DNA of 64,000 nt from a bacterium 210917-SL.2.15 (GTDB lineage Bacteria > Bacillota > Clostridia > Oscillospirales > Oscillospiraceae), in the NCBI GenBank assembly GCA_020555605.1, contig JAJCJC010000001.1:372001-436000 (forward strand), written 5' to 3'. The position numbers and the translations under genes are program-made. Positions 8,301 to 16,442 of this stretch are shown here, piece by piece; positions within the stretch are counted from its first letter, which is position 1, and the number at the start of each line of letters is the position of its first letter. The notes beneath the pieces are model-generated. The model had not been told where the DNA came from. It ran no database searches and saw nothing but the letters and a program-made list of their open reading frames with translations.

Positions 8301-8606
8301 TTATTTCAGCATAATCTCTCTATCCTCAGCGCCGAGCATATAAGCACCCTTGGCAAAAGCATCCCTTGCAAGAAGCTCTGCTACATCAACCCTATCGAAC
8401 AGCATCCATATTTCTTTCTCTTTCGGAGTCAGTTCATGGCTATGGTCAAACAAATGCTCAAGTCCCAATCCTTCAAGCAATGCCGACTTTGCTGCTTTGT
8501 ATTCCTCAGCTCTGCCAACATATTCGTCGTTCCTTTCCTTGGAAAATGCCTCGATATTGTCAGCTCTCAGATGCTCGTAATACTCGTCCATAAAGATTCT
8601 ATCCAT
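8301..8606 (-). CDS. Hypothetical island protein, DUF6809-like
   Basis: This 101-residue, strongly charged, probably all-helical cytoplasmic protein begins MDRIFMDEYYEHLR. Its opening and length resemble small proteins often seen near ICE integrases (DUF6809 type); that match is from memory and weak. The start at 8606 follows GGAGGTCAACGAGT. It lies just beyond the integrase terminator. No catalytic motif is visible. Confidence 0.6.
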   Translation of the reverse strand: MDRIFMDEYYEHLRADNIEAFSKERNDEYVGRAEEYKAAKSALLEGLGLEHLFDHSHELTPKEKEIWMLFDRVDVAELLARDAFAKGAYMLGAEDREIMLK

Positions 8607-8633
8607 ACTCGTTGACCTCCATAACAAAAAAAT

Positions 8634-8684
8634 AAGGGCAGACCCTTTTACAGCTATTGTAGCTATGTAAAAGGATCTGCCCTT
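8634..8684 (-). terminator. Terminator of the integrase operon
   Basis: Long inverted repeat (about 20 paired bases with one mismatch) followed by TTATTTTTTT on the minus strand, 8 bases after the integrase stop. Confidence 0.85.
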
Positions 8685-8691
8685 GCAGTTA

Positions 8692-10065
8692 CTATAATGT
8701 TTTTGCCAGCGACTTCAGGAGTGCTGCCATTTCCGGATTTTGCAGAAGCTTCAGAAGAAGTTCTTTATCATCAGCGGAGCTTTCCGTTGCGGCTGGTTGA
8801 ACCGGCTCAGGCGTTGCCTGTCTGCCTGAGTAGAACGCAGCTTCCATTCTTTCAGCGTTCAGTCTGCGGTCATCGTCGATGATATGGGAGTAAACATCCG
8901 CTACCATCTTGACCTGTGCATGACCGGAATCGCCTTGAACGGATTTCATATCGCCGCCGTTCAGCTTCAGCTTGTAAGTGATACTGGAATGTCGGAGACT
9001 ATGGAAAACCACTTTCGGCAGTCCCTTCTCCTCAATCAGCTTATTGAAAGCACGGTTGATAACCTGCCCCTCAATCGGCTTGCCATTGGAAGAACAGAAA
9101 ACCAGATTGAAGTCTACGAACTCGTCACCGAAAAGGTCTTTCAGTTCTTCGATGTCAGCCTTTCGCTGTACCAACATTTCCGCTACGGTTTTCGGTAAGA
9201 ACACCTTGCGGACACTTGTTTTGGTCTTAGGAGTTTTGAGAACCAATGCGGTATGCGTACTGGCGAAGGTCGGTGGGAACTTGAACATGATGTCCTTACC
9301 GTCCAGATCTGCCATCGCTTCACGATTTACTCTCTGCAACTCCTTTTCAACGAAGATGCTTGCCTGACCAAGTTCAATACTGGTGGGGGAAATGTCAATA
9401 CAGTCCCAGGTAAGCCCCAGAAGCTCGCCCATTCGCAGGGAACAGGAGAAGGCAAGGTTAATAGCCAGACGAAGAATATCATCGTCACAGGCTTCCAGAG
9501 CCTTCTGGAGCACTTCTGCTGTCCAGATATCCCTGGTCTTGTGTTCTTCTTTCGGCAGCGTAGCGTGCTCCACAGGGTTTCTGGTCATCAATTCCCACTT
9601 GACCGCTTGATTGAAAGCATTTCGCAATGTCTTGTGAACCTCTCGGACAGTATGCGGAGTCAGATATTCTGTACGGGCTTTTACATACTTAGAAGAAACC
9701 GCTTTGACAGAAAGCAAATCTCGGTAATACTTGTCCATGATTCTCGGCGTGACATCCTCCAGCTTCATATCACCGATGAGGGGACGAATATAGTTTGCAA
9801 TCAGGCTCTTTCTGCTTTCATAGGTAGACATCGCCCAGGTGTTCACACCATAGATTGACATATACTCATCCAAAAGATCATTGACGGTTTTAGCAGAAGG
9901 GGGAATAAAGGTTCCGGACTCCTGCTCATATTCAACCTGCAACTTCCTTTTCTTTGCTTCGGCATTCGTTTCAAAGGTTTCCCACTTCTGACGCTTGTTG
10001 CCGTTCTCATCGGTGTATGTATAAACCACAGAATACTTCTTTTTTCTCTTAACGATAGATGCCAT
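8692..10065 (-). CDS. Tyrosine site-specific integrase (Tn916-like)
   Basis: This 457-residue phage-type integrase has an N-terminal arm-binding domain (MASIVKRKKKYSVVYTYTDE), a core-binding domain and a catalytic domain with the first Arg in SLRMGEL, HSLRH, the SGH box and the nucleophile Tyr in VYSHI. It should integrate and excise the island at the nearby tRNA-Arg. A C-terminal tail of about 50 residues rich in P, Q and E follows the catalytic Tyr. The start has GAAAGGAGCTGATTAC upstream. It lies 4 bases from the upstream triple-HTH gene. Confidence 0.95.
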   Translation of the reverse strand: MASIVKRKKKYSVVYTYTDENGNKRQKWETFETNAEAKKRKLQVEYEQESGTFIPPSAKTVNDLLDEYMSIYGVNTWAMSTYESRKSLIANYIRPLIGDMKLEDVTPRIMDKYYRDLLSVKAVSSKYVKARTEYLTPHTVREVHKTLRNAFNQAVKWELMTRNPVEHATLPKEEHKTRDIWTAEVLQKALEACDDDILRLAINLAFSCSLRMGELLGLTWDCIDISPTSIELGQASIFVEKELQRVNREAMADLDGKDIMFKFPPTFASTHTALVLKTPKTKTSVRKVFLPKTVAEMLVQRKADIEELKDLFGDEFVDFNLVFCSSNGKPIEGQVINRAFNKLIEEKGLPKVVFHSLRHSSITYKLKLNGGDMKSVQGDSGHAQVKMVADVYSHIIDDDRRLNAERMEAAFYSGRQATPEPVQPAATESSADDKELLLKLLQNPEMAALLKSLAKTL

Positions 10066-10069
10066 GTAA

Positions 10070-10693
10070 TCAGCTCCTTTCCTGTCTATCTTCCGCTAAC
10101 TGGTAGCGGGTCTGATTGTGATACCATTTTTCAAAGCTCTCTTTGGTAGCTCGCTTATACCTGCCAACCTTGATAAGCTCAAAATCTTCATTGGCAACGA
10201 TATAGTAAATGGTCTGACGATGTACCCCAAGCATTCTTGCCATTTCCGGCAGACCGTAGGTGGATGCCATAATATCTGCATCCAGTTCCTGATCCTCTAC
10301 CGTGCGGTAATCGGTTTGAGAAGCATACCATCTTTCAAAGCTCTCCTTTGTCACTCTGCGCTTGCCCAGGACATCGACCACATCAAAATGCCCTTTGGCA
10401 ACCAGTTCGTAAGCAGTCGCTTCTTTCAGCCCAAGGCGCTGTCCAAGCTCCTCCATTGAATATGTAGTTTTCTTCAATTCCTCGCCGGGAGGGGTTCCAT
10501 CGACCTTCTGGTATTTGAACTGATTGGCATACCATTCTTCAAAGCTGTCGATCATCACCCTCATGGTGTTGCCGACAAGAATGGTTTTGAAGTAATTCTT
10601 CTTAATGAGCCAGTATGACTCCGTTTTACCAAGACCGAGCATCCTGCCCATTTCCAGAACAGACATACTCGTGCGTTTTCTCATTTCCGCCAT
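10070..10693 (-). CDS. Triple excisionase-type HTH protein
   Basis: The 207-residue protein is three tandem copies of a MerR/excisionase-like winged helix module. Each ends in an ESFEKWY-type motif: SFEEWYANQ (about residue 50), ESFERWYASQ (about 118) and ESFEKWYHNQ (about 190). Single-module versions act as excisionase or recombination directionality factors. Three modules in one chain would suit an arm region with several sites. It is encoded directly before the integrase with GGAGGTTGTACG before its ATG. Confidence 0.85.
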   Translation of the reverse strand: MAEMRKRTSMSVLEMGRMLGLGKTESYWLIKKNYFKTILVGNTMRVMIDSFEEWYANQFKYQKVDGTPPGEELKKTTYSMEELGQRLGLKEATAYELVAKGHFDVVDVLGKRRVTKESFERWYASQTDYRTVEDQELDADIMASTYGLPEMARMLGVHRQTIYYIVANEDFELIKVGRYKRATKESFEKWYHNQTRYQLAEDRQERS

Positions 10694-10712
10694 CGTACAA
10701 CCTCCTATGTAA

Positions 10713-10750
10713 AAAATGTAGCCATGTGTTTCTTGTCATGGCTACATTTT
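10713..10750 (-). terminator. Intrinsic terminator between HTH genes
   Basis: A 14-bp perfect stem (AAAATGTAGCCATG arm) with a 10-base loop and T6 on the minus strand. It separates the mazF-HTH unit from the triple-HTH/integrase unit, so integrase expression probably needs read-through or its own promoter. Confidence 0.85.
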
Positions 10751-10810
10751 ATCGAACTCTCAATATGTTTTGAAGTTTGTCGCCGGGTTGTACGACGCCC
10801 TTGACAAATC

Positions 10811-11047
10811 TTACATTTGATGATCCAACCACTCATCAAAACTCTTTTTGGAGATTCTGATACTGCCACCGATGCGGACGCTATGGAAAACTTTCTTTTT
10901 CACAAGGTTGTATGCGCTGGTTCTGCTGATGCCCAGAATATCCTGAATCTCATCAACCGTATAGGTTCTCTTATCAAACTGAACTGCGTTAGCAGCCATC
11001 GCTTCTTCGGTGCGCTGATTCATGGCAGCGATTCTTTCTTCAAACAT
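10811..11047 (-). CDS. Excisionase-family HTH protein
   Basis: The protein has 78 residues with one HTH_17/excisionase module: YTVDEIQDILGISRTSAYNLVKKK, then VRIGGSIRISKKSFDEWL. It is likely a recombination directionality factor or small regulator. It follows the MazF-like gene by 6 bases and ends before a terminator. It occupies the position an antitoxin would, although its fold is that of an excisionase. Confidence 0.85.
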   Translation of the reverse strand: MFEERIAAMNQRTEEAMAANAVQFDKRTYTVDEIQDILGISRTSAYNLVKKKVFHSVRIGGSIRISKKSFDEWLDHQM

Positions 11048-11053
11048 TTATGT

Positions 11054-11461
11054 TCACTCCTTCGCTCTCTTTGCTTTATGTTTTGGGGAACGCTTTTTCA
11101 GCTGTTCCATTGCCAGGCTGACAGATAAGGCTTTCTCAATCGCTACCATTTCACGGGGCGTTACCTTACCTAAGTAATTATCAATCCTGCTTTTATCAAT
11201 GGTACGAATCTGTTCCAGCTGAACAACGGACGCTTCTTTGAATGCAGGATTGTCGTAAATAACAAAGTGCGTCGGCATATTCGCTTTCTTATGGATTCTG
11301 GTGGTGACCGTTGCCACAATCAATGTGGGAGCGTGTTTATTACCGGTATCGTTCTGAATGACGATAACCGGACGGATGCCGCCTTGTTCCGACCCAACTA
11401 CCGGGTCCAGCTTGGCGCAATAAATATCACCACGGCAATATACCCAATTTTCTTTCATCAT
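11054..11461 (-). CDS. PemK/MazF-like endoribonuclease toxin
   Basis: This 135-residue PemK/MazF-family protein has the hallmarks RGDIYCAKLDPVVGSEQGGIRPVIVIQND, VATVTTRI and VQLEQIRTIDKSRI. Family toxins cut mRNA at short motifs and are held by an antitoxin. No classical MazE or CopG-like gene precedes it; upstream is a 500-base leader. The C-terminal tail is long and basic (KKRSPKHKAKRAKE). On an ICE it could serve maintenance or regulation. Confidence 0.85.
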   Translation of the reverse strand: MMKENWVYCRGDIYCAKLDPVVGSEQGGIRPVIVIQNDTGNKHAPTLIVATVTTRIHKKANMPTHFVIYDNPAFKEASVVQLEQIRTIDKSRIDNYLGKVTPREMVAIEKALSVSLAMEQLKKRSPKHKAKRAKE

Positions 11462-11546
11462 GTGCCATGACCTCCTTTCGTTGGCTATGTAATAACTGAC
11501 TGCCAGAAAGGAATCAGGCAGTCAGTCCAAAAGTCTATGTGTCCCA

Positions 11547-11590
11547 TATTTGCCACGCACCCCTGGGAAAGAGGGCTTACGCCCTCAGGG
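11547..11590 (-). ncRNA. Leader hairpin motif, copy 1
   Basis: The minus strand folds as an outer CCCTG/CAGGG stem enclosing AGGGC-GTAA-GCCCT, followed by the conserved tail GTGCGTGGCAAATA. The matching motif at 21712-21756 keeps the stems with different bases. It lies 86 bases upstream of the MazF-like gene inside a leader without a convincing coding frame. The tail could instead encode GVRGKYG, so a peptide origin is not excluded. Confidence 0.5.
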
Positions 11591-11870
11591 AATCACCGAA
11601 CGACTGATTGCGAATCAGTTCCATAGGAATCTAACCTCTGCCGGGTTCTCCGCCAGCTCCGTAGAGAAGTATCTTTAATCCTGTTGCTTTCATGGCCGTA
11701 TTGGGAGCAACCCAATATTTACAAGCCAGTATTGATCGCTGGCATCGGGAGAGAGACAAGCGCTTAATTTATAGAAGAAAGTCGTTCTGTTTCTCTATCC
11801 GATACGTCTCGGCGTACCGCTGATGTGGCTGATGCTCTCGCACCGGCAACAGGAACGTATTCGATGACTG

Positions 11871-11914
11871 TGTATTCAGTTTTCAAGGATCAAGCAGCCG
11901 ATTTTCTTTGGCTG
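11871..11914 (-). promoter_or_regulatory. boxA-like antitermination motif with upstream hairpin, copy 1
   Basis: The minus strand reads a CAGCC...GGCTG hairpin, then TTGATCCTTGAAAACTGA. This resembles the boxB-boxA arrangement of Firmicute rrn leaders (TGTTCTTTGAAAACT). It begins the 500-base leader 11462-11975, which has no gene. Similar motifs at 22036-22058 and 28634-28656 also precede recombinase operons. Confidence 0.5.
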
Positions 11915-11975
11915 TATCTAAATTGTACCTGTTCCTCATGCAAGTTTTTATTGCCTCGTAGGTATAGTTTTGAGG

Positions 11976-12191
11976 TTATTCACGACCTAAAAATATGTAA
12001 TCAAGGGTTGTCTCAAAGCGCACAACCAGTTCGATTGCCAAATCAATAGAGATACCTCTGTTGCCGGTTTCAATTCGTGCAATGGTGTTTGCGGCAACAC
12101 CTAACTGCTCCGCAAGCTGTTCCTGTGTAAGCCCATGTTCCTTTCTCAAGGCTTTAATTCTTTTTCCGCTTTCAACCAAGTCGTAATACAT
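11976..12191 (-). CDS. XRE-family regulator (71 residues)
   Basis: Single lambda-repressor-like HTH: MYYDLVESGKRIKALRKEHGL, TQEQLAEQLGV, NTIARIETGNRGIS. The start at 12191 follows GGAGGAACGAAA; the longer open frame upstream is not supported. It sits just before the boxA leader, so its transcript may continue into the mazF/integrase region. Confidence 0.85.
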   Translation of the reverse strand: MYYDLVESGKRIKALRKEHGLTQEQLAEQLGVAANTIARIETGNRGISIDLAIELVVRFETTLDYIFLGRE

Positions 12192-12311
12192 TTTCGTTCC
12201 TCCGTGTTTTTGAATTTGTGAAGTTGCAAAATCAAAAACAGCGGGAGGAGATCGTGCCCGATTCTCAATACCCTTTGCCATCTGCCTGTCCTCCTTGCAG
12301 GCATAAAAAAA

Positions 12312-12337
12312 GAGCCGGAGTAAATTACTCCAAGCTC
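12312..12337 (-). terminator. Terminator hairpin
   Basis: GAGC/GGAGT stem with T7 on the minus strand, between the 12544 gene and the XRE gene. Confidence 0.75.
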
Positions 12338-12389
12338 TCGTTCATGCCTTTGTGTTAATTATGGGGGAAAATAGGCAGGTATAAAAAAA

Positions 12390-12416
12390 GCCCCGTACCC
12401 ATTACAGGCACGAGGC
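12390..12416 (-). terminator. Second terminator hairpin
   Basis: GCCtCGT.../...ACGgGGC stem followed by T7 on the minus strand. Two terminators in series close the 12544-13107 transcript; the remaining bases of 12192-12543 hold nothing else I can identify. Confidence 0.7.
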
Positions 12417-12543
12417 GTAACTCTCTCTATTCAATTTTATGCCGCTATCTCCCAGCATAGCCATTTTAACACTGGACAAGTCGGACTTTCAGTAGGGGAA
12501 CCGTCGTATTTTCATCGGATTTTAGTCGGACTAAAATCCTGTC

Positions 12544-13107
12544 TTAGCATTCACAATAACACAATGCTTCTTCCTCCCGGGCACTTTCCAGGAAATCTTT
12601 CAATTTAGGAATGGCTGTTCCCCAAAGTGACAGACCAAATAACAGTATCGCTTCTTTCTTTCGGTCATAGTAGGTGCTGCGTTCCATATTCAAAACCTCC
12701 AGCATTTCTGATTCCCTGTACTTGAAGCGGTTGAGATATGCCTTTGAGATAATCTCACAGTACAGAGCGCCTTTATCTGGATATTCTCTGATTTTCAACA
12801 TAGCCATATCTACCAGTTCAATGATCCACTTTGTCTCAAATAAGCTGCGAATGCGTTCTTCAAATCGTTCTCTCGCTTCATCCGGAGCAAAGTTCTCCAG
12901 ATAAATCAATGCACCATCTAAGCTGTCACCGTAAGTACAAATAAGGGTATCACATACATCATTCGCACGATCAATGGTAGACCAGCACACCTCTCGATAT
13001 ATGGATAAAATCAGCTTTGCTCTTTCATACAGAACCTTCTCGTCAATGTTCTGCATCCGGCAAAGCATTCGAATACTGCTTAATACCTGTGTATTATATC
13101 TGCTCAT
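12544..13107 (-). CDS. ArpU-like/sigma-like island regulator
   Basis: This 187-residue helical protein ends in a segment typical of ArpU-type phage regulators (YRESEMLEVLNMERSTYYDRKKEAILLFG), a likely HTH. It is the first gene leftward from the ImmR-type control region, as early lytic or excision regulators are in phage-like switches. The C-terminus is cysteine-rich (CYCEC). The start follows GAAAGGAGATTCTG. The function is inferred from this HTH and position only. Confidence 0.6.
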   Translation of the reverse strand: MSRYNTQVLSSIRMLCRMQNIDEKVLYERAKLILSIYREVCWSTIDRANDVCDTLICTYGDSLDGALIYLENFAPDEARERFEERIRSLFETKWIIELVDMAMLKIREYPDKGALYCEIISKAYLNRFKYRESEMLEVLNMERSTYYDRKKEAILLFGLSLWGTAIPKLKDFLESAREEEALCYCEC

Positions 13108-13207
13108 TCAGAATCTCCTTTCAGCCTAATCCATAAAATAAGAATTCCTTTCTAACTCCTGTCACTTGGCTAAAGGGAAACAAATACCATGGGACAAGAA
13201 TGACTAT

Positions 13208-13358
13208 AACTTCCGATATTTGATTAAAATAACAGAAGTGAAATCGGAAGTTCTTGACTTTATAAAAGTTCCGATATATAATTAAGTGGAATTAAAACTT
13301 CTGTTATGATTCTTATTATAGCATTTTCCAGAAGTTTGTCAACAAATAATCGGAAGTT
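13208..13358. promoter_or_regulatory. Multi-operator control region with opposed promoters
   Basis: Full matches to aACTTCCGAT or its complement occur at 13208-13217, 13242-13251, 13266-13275 and 13349-13358, with partial ones (ACTTCTGT/ACAGAAGT) near 13230, 13296 and 13328. A plus promoter is TTGACT (13254-13259), 17 bp, TATAAT (13277-13282). A minus promoter is TTGACA (13337-13342), 16 bp, TATAAT (13315-13320). Operators overlap both promoters, so the repressor gene at 13394 probably controls both directions. Confidence 0.75.
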
Positions 13359-13393
13359 ACGAATAAATATTTTTTGAAAGGAAGGATACTACC

Positions 13394-13843
13394 ATGACAT
13401 TTGGAGAAAAAATTAAAGAAGCTCGTTTGGCTATGAACCTATCTCAAACGGAGCTTGCCCAGATGACCGGCATTTCCGAAAGATCCCTTTACACCTATGA
13501 GCAGCTCGGAACACTCCCCAGAAAAAGCAACATCAGAAAACTTGCTGAAGCACTGCATATCTCTGTGTCCTATCTTTTGGACGAATCTGAAACGGATAGC
13601 CAGAGCCATATAGATCAGGATATGTTTATTTTAGAGGCAAAGGAAAACTTCGGTTCAAAAGGAGCAAAAGAAGCTCAGGAAGTGTTGGGTCGTGTAAATT
13701 CTCTGTTTGCCGGTGGAGAATTGGACGAGGACGCAAAAGATGTATTCTTCCAGGCGATTATGTCAGTTTATATGGACTCTAAGAAAACAGCACGGGAAAA
13801 GTACACTCCGAAGAAATACAGAAAGCATAAAGATAAAGAGTAA
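13394..13843 (+). CDS. ImmR/cI-type XRE repressor
   Basis: The N-terminal HTH (FGEKIKEARLAMNLSQTELAQ, ISERSLYTYEQLGTLPRK) is followed by a helical C-terminal half with a basic end (KYTPKKYRKHKDKE). Length 149. Its gene is followed by a metalloprotease gene, the same pairing as ImmR-ImmA of ICEBs1 and related phages, where the protease relieves repression. The start follows GAAAGGAAGGATACTACC. The operator array is directly upstream. Confidence 0.85.
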   Translation: MTFGEKIKEARLAMNLSQTELAQMTGISERSLYTYEQLGTLPRKSNIRKLAEALHISVSYLLDESETDSQSHIDQDMFILEAKENFGSKGAKEAQEVLGRVNSLFAGGELDEDAKDVFFQAIMSVYMDSKKTAREKYTPKKYRKHKDKE

Positions 13844-13894
13844 AATCCTCAAGCACAGAATATGTTTTCTGTGTGCGATTCGGAGGTGAAGCAA

Positions 13895-14449
13895 ATGAAA
13901 ACGGCAGAGCATATCATTGAAACTGTCGATAAGCTTGTGCGAAAATATCACACCAGAGACCCTTACGAGCTATGTCAGCTGTTAGGTATCAAAATCCACT
14001 ATTACGATTTACAGAAGAAATTGAAGGGCTTCTTCTATTACCAGTCCAGACAAAAGAATATCGTGATAGATCACAATGTGAACGGTATCCTGGAGCGTAT
14101 ATTAGTCGCACATGAATTAGGACACGCTGTCCTGCATACAAAAATCGCTATGATGCACGGCTTTCAAGAAATGGAAGTTTTTGATGATAGATCAATCGAA
14201 GAAAATGAAGCAAACTTCTTTGCGGCGGAGCTTCTGTTAGAAGATGGGAAAGTCCTGGAATGCCTTTCGGAACACACATTTTTTGAAACGGCTAAAATGC
14301 TCTATGTACCGGCAGCATTATTAGACTACAAATTCAGCCTGCTCCACGAAAAAGGAGAGCTGGTAAATTCGATGTATATTCGTAAAGCAGATTTCCTGAA
14401 AGAAGATCTTCATGCCTACGATAACGACATTGGTTATGGCGATATATGA
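13895..14449 (+). CDS. ImmA/IrrE-type metallopeptidase (anti-repressor)
   Basis: Zincin motif VAHELGHAVLHTK (HExxH near residue 82) with a downstream acidic segment ENEANFFAAELL that supplies the third ligand. In ICEBs1 and phi105 ImmA cleaves the ImmR repressor to trigger excision. I start at MKTAEHIIE because GGAGGTGAAGCAA precedes it. The product is 184 residues. It is co-directional with the repressor, about 50 bases away. Confidence 0.88.
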   Translation: MKTAEHIIETVDKLVRKYHTRDPYELCQLLGIKIHYYDLQKKLKGFFYYQSRQKNIVIDHNVNGILERILVAHELGHAVLHTKIAMMHGFQEMEVFDDRSIEENEANFFAAELLLEDGKVLECLSEHTFFETAKMLYVPAALLDYKFSLLHEKGELVNSMYIRKADFLKEDLHAYDNDIGYGDI

Positions 14450-14474
14450 ATATCTATTTTTATATCTTTACAGA

Positions 14475-14523
14475 AAAAGTCCACCAGTACGATGCGTAGT
14501 GCATCATGACTGGTGGACTTTTT
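14475..14523 (+). terminator. Terminator of the repressor-protease unit
   Basis: Long stem (AAGTCCACCAGT paired with ACTGGTGGACTT, plus an inner GATGC/GCATC stem) followed by T5. Confidence 0.85.
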
Positions 14524-14559
14524 GCTTCTTAAAGAATCAGTATATTGTGCTGCAAAAAA

Positions 14560-14599
14560 GAACCCCATAGCAGTTCACTCTGTACCGTCAATGGGCTTC
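14560..14599 (-). terminator. Terminator of the XRE gene
   Basis: GAAGCCCAT pairs with ATGGGGTTC and is followed by T6 on the minus strand, 13 bases after the XRE stop. Confidence 0.7.
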
Positions 14600-14611
14600 T
14601 TTTTCATTATA

Positions 14612-14989
14612 TCAATCAAGCTCCGCTTTTTTTATCATCTCTTGCTGGTCAATCAAGACATCAATCAACTTTCCTACGGTTATCAATGTTGTTACATTAC
14701 ACTTTTTCAGTTTTGCAGCAATCTCATTATCAATGATGCTGTCGCATTTTGCATATGGGGTATCCAGTAAAAAATAGTCAAAGTTCTTTTCCAAGACGAA
14801 TGCCAGTTTTAGAAGCATTGCCAAAGAAACTTTCGTCTGTCCAACTTCAACATGGCTCATATGATTGTTCGAGCAACCAACCAACGCACCCAAATCAGCC
14901 TGACTATAACCCTTTTCCAGTCGGGCAGCTCTAATGCGCTGACCAATCTTAACGTAATCAATTTCCGGTTGCGTTTCAATCACCTCCAT
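14612..14989 (-). CDS. XRE-family regulator with C-terminal extension
   Basis: An HTH around IGQRIRAARLEKGYSQADLGALVGC and NHMSHVEVGQTKVS is followed by about 60 residues that end KLIDVLIDQQEMIKKAELD. The start is ambiguous: I use the ATG of MEVIETQPE at 14989, but the ribosome site GGAGGTG lies inside codons 2-3. It is divergent from the integrase remnant. Confidence 0.75.
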   Translation of the reverse strand: MEVIETQPEIDYVKIGQRIRAARLEKGYSQADLGALVGCSNNHMSHVEVGQTKVSLAMLLKLAFVLEKNFDYFLLDTPYAKCDSIIDNEIAAKLKKCNVTTLITVGKLIDVLIDQQEMIKKAELD

Positions 14990-15119
14990 GCTGTGTATGA
15001 TTCTGCTATACATTATAAAATGTACCAAAAATCTCAACAACCAACATCGGGTGCAAGTTGCATTTATAAATGCAATATGATAAAATTTTATAGGCAGATT
15101 GCATTAAATGATAGAATGA

Positions 15120-15200
15120 AAAGAACCCCAAGACGACAATATGAGCTATCTTGAGGTTCTTTAAAATAAAAAATTCGTAGAGTACATTACTCCACGAATC
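15120..15200. terminator. Two adjacent hairpins
   Basis: AAGAACCCCAAGA/TCTTGAGGTTCTT and ATTCGT-GAGTA/TACTC-ACGAAT stems with A/T-runs between them. They look like back-to-back terminators; the rest of 14990-15371 has no recognisable gene. Confidence 0.6.
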
Positions 15201-15371
15201 GCATTCTTCTCTGTTTTTTTTAGTTTATATCTTTATTTTACAAATTGTCGCACTGTTTGTCAATATGTTAGGGACATAAAACACGAGGTTTTGCACAAAA
15301 ATCCATCTTAGAAAGTTCCAAAGTCACAATTTGCCGTCAGAATTATAGTCATATTGAAGGAGGTGTACCTT

Positions 15372-16409
15372 ATGGCACGAAAAGGAGAAAATATTTACAA
15401 AAGGAAAGACGGCAGATGGGAAGGAAGATACATTAAGTCCCGATCTTCTACAGGCAAAGCCAATTACGGTTATGTTTATGCAAAGTCATATCGAGAAGTC
15501 AAGGCAAAACTTATCAGTCAAAGTTCGTGCACGAGTAATTCTGTCACTGTCGATCCAGAAATTAGCTCAGATCAATTTGAACAGGTTGCTATGGAATGGT
15601 TTCAAGCTATATGTCCTAAAGTGAAGGAATCTACAAGCAACAAATATAGGAATCTTCTCAGCTCGTATATACTTCCTGTGTTCGGAAGCAAACAATTGCG
15701 TGATATAACACACGAGTTTATTGAAACGCAGTGTAATTTTTTCCTTGTTTCTGGTGGATTAAAGGAGAATGGACTTTCCTCTAAAACTGTTTCAGATATT
15801 TTATCTCTAATTCGAAATGTCTTACAATTTGCCACCCGAAACGGGAAAGCCATTTCTTGTGACGCACGATCTATACAGATAAAACGTCAAACGAAGGAAA
15901 TGAGAGTTTTGAGTCGTGCTGAACAGGAAAAATTATGCCAATACTTGTATTCTAATCTTGATTCCTGCAATATTGGTATATTAGTATGTTTATTCACTGG
16001 TCTCAGAGTAGGTGAAATTTGTGCGTTACGATGGGAAGATGTTTCATTCTCAGATTACACAATCCACGTGCATCAAACGCTCCAGAGAATCCAAGATAGA
16101 ACCAACAGTGAATACAAGACAAGGATTGTTGTTACCACACCAAAAAGTGCTTGCTCCATCCGTACTATTCCAGTACCCCATGGCTTAATGACTATTCTTA
16201 CAGCACACAAAGCTTCTTCTACTGGCTACATCCTAACCAATAGCGATCAGAATCCATTAGAACCAAGAACCATGCAAAATCATTTTAAGAAGGTATTGAA
16301 AAACAGCGGAATCACCTCCGCAAATTATCACTCGTTACGTCACCCGTATGTCAAGCCCACGACAAAAAAATTTATAACTTTTTTTGAAGTTTTTCGGGCA
16401 GCCTCATAG
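15372..16409 (+). pseudogene. Second tyrosine integrase, truncated at YHSLRH
   Basis: The N-terminal DNA-binding and core domains are intact (MARKGENIYKRKDGRW; first catalytic Arg in TGLRVGEICALRWED). The frame then runs to NYHSLRH and changes abruptly to unrelated residues (PYVKPTTKKFITFFEVFRAAS). The GH box and nucleophile tyrosine are missing. The break at about 16341 is where the ICE begins, so the gene was split by its insertion; the 3' part should lie at the far ICE end, beyond the window. The start follows GAAGGAGGTGTACCTT. Confidence 0.85.
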
Positions 16410-16442
16410 CTGCCCATAGCTGTTTCAAATGGGTGTTCACGG

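Larger units (their letters stand above)
7861..16340. mobile_element. tRNA-associated genomic island, left part
   Basis: The island begins at the tRNA-Arg fragment and contains a tyrosine integrase, excisionase-like HTH proteins, a MazF-like gene, an ImmR/ImmA switch and a second, broken integrase. A second att copy should mark its other end; I do not see one inside the window. The region 15.0-16.3 kb could belong to a different element whose integrase was the target of the ICE that follows. The right limit given here is simply where that ICE begins. Confidence 0.55.
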
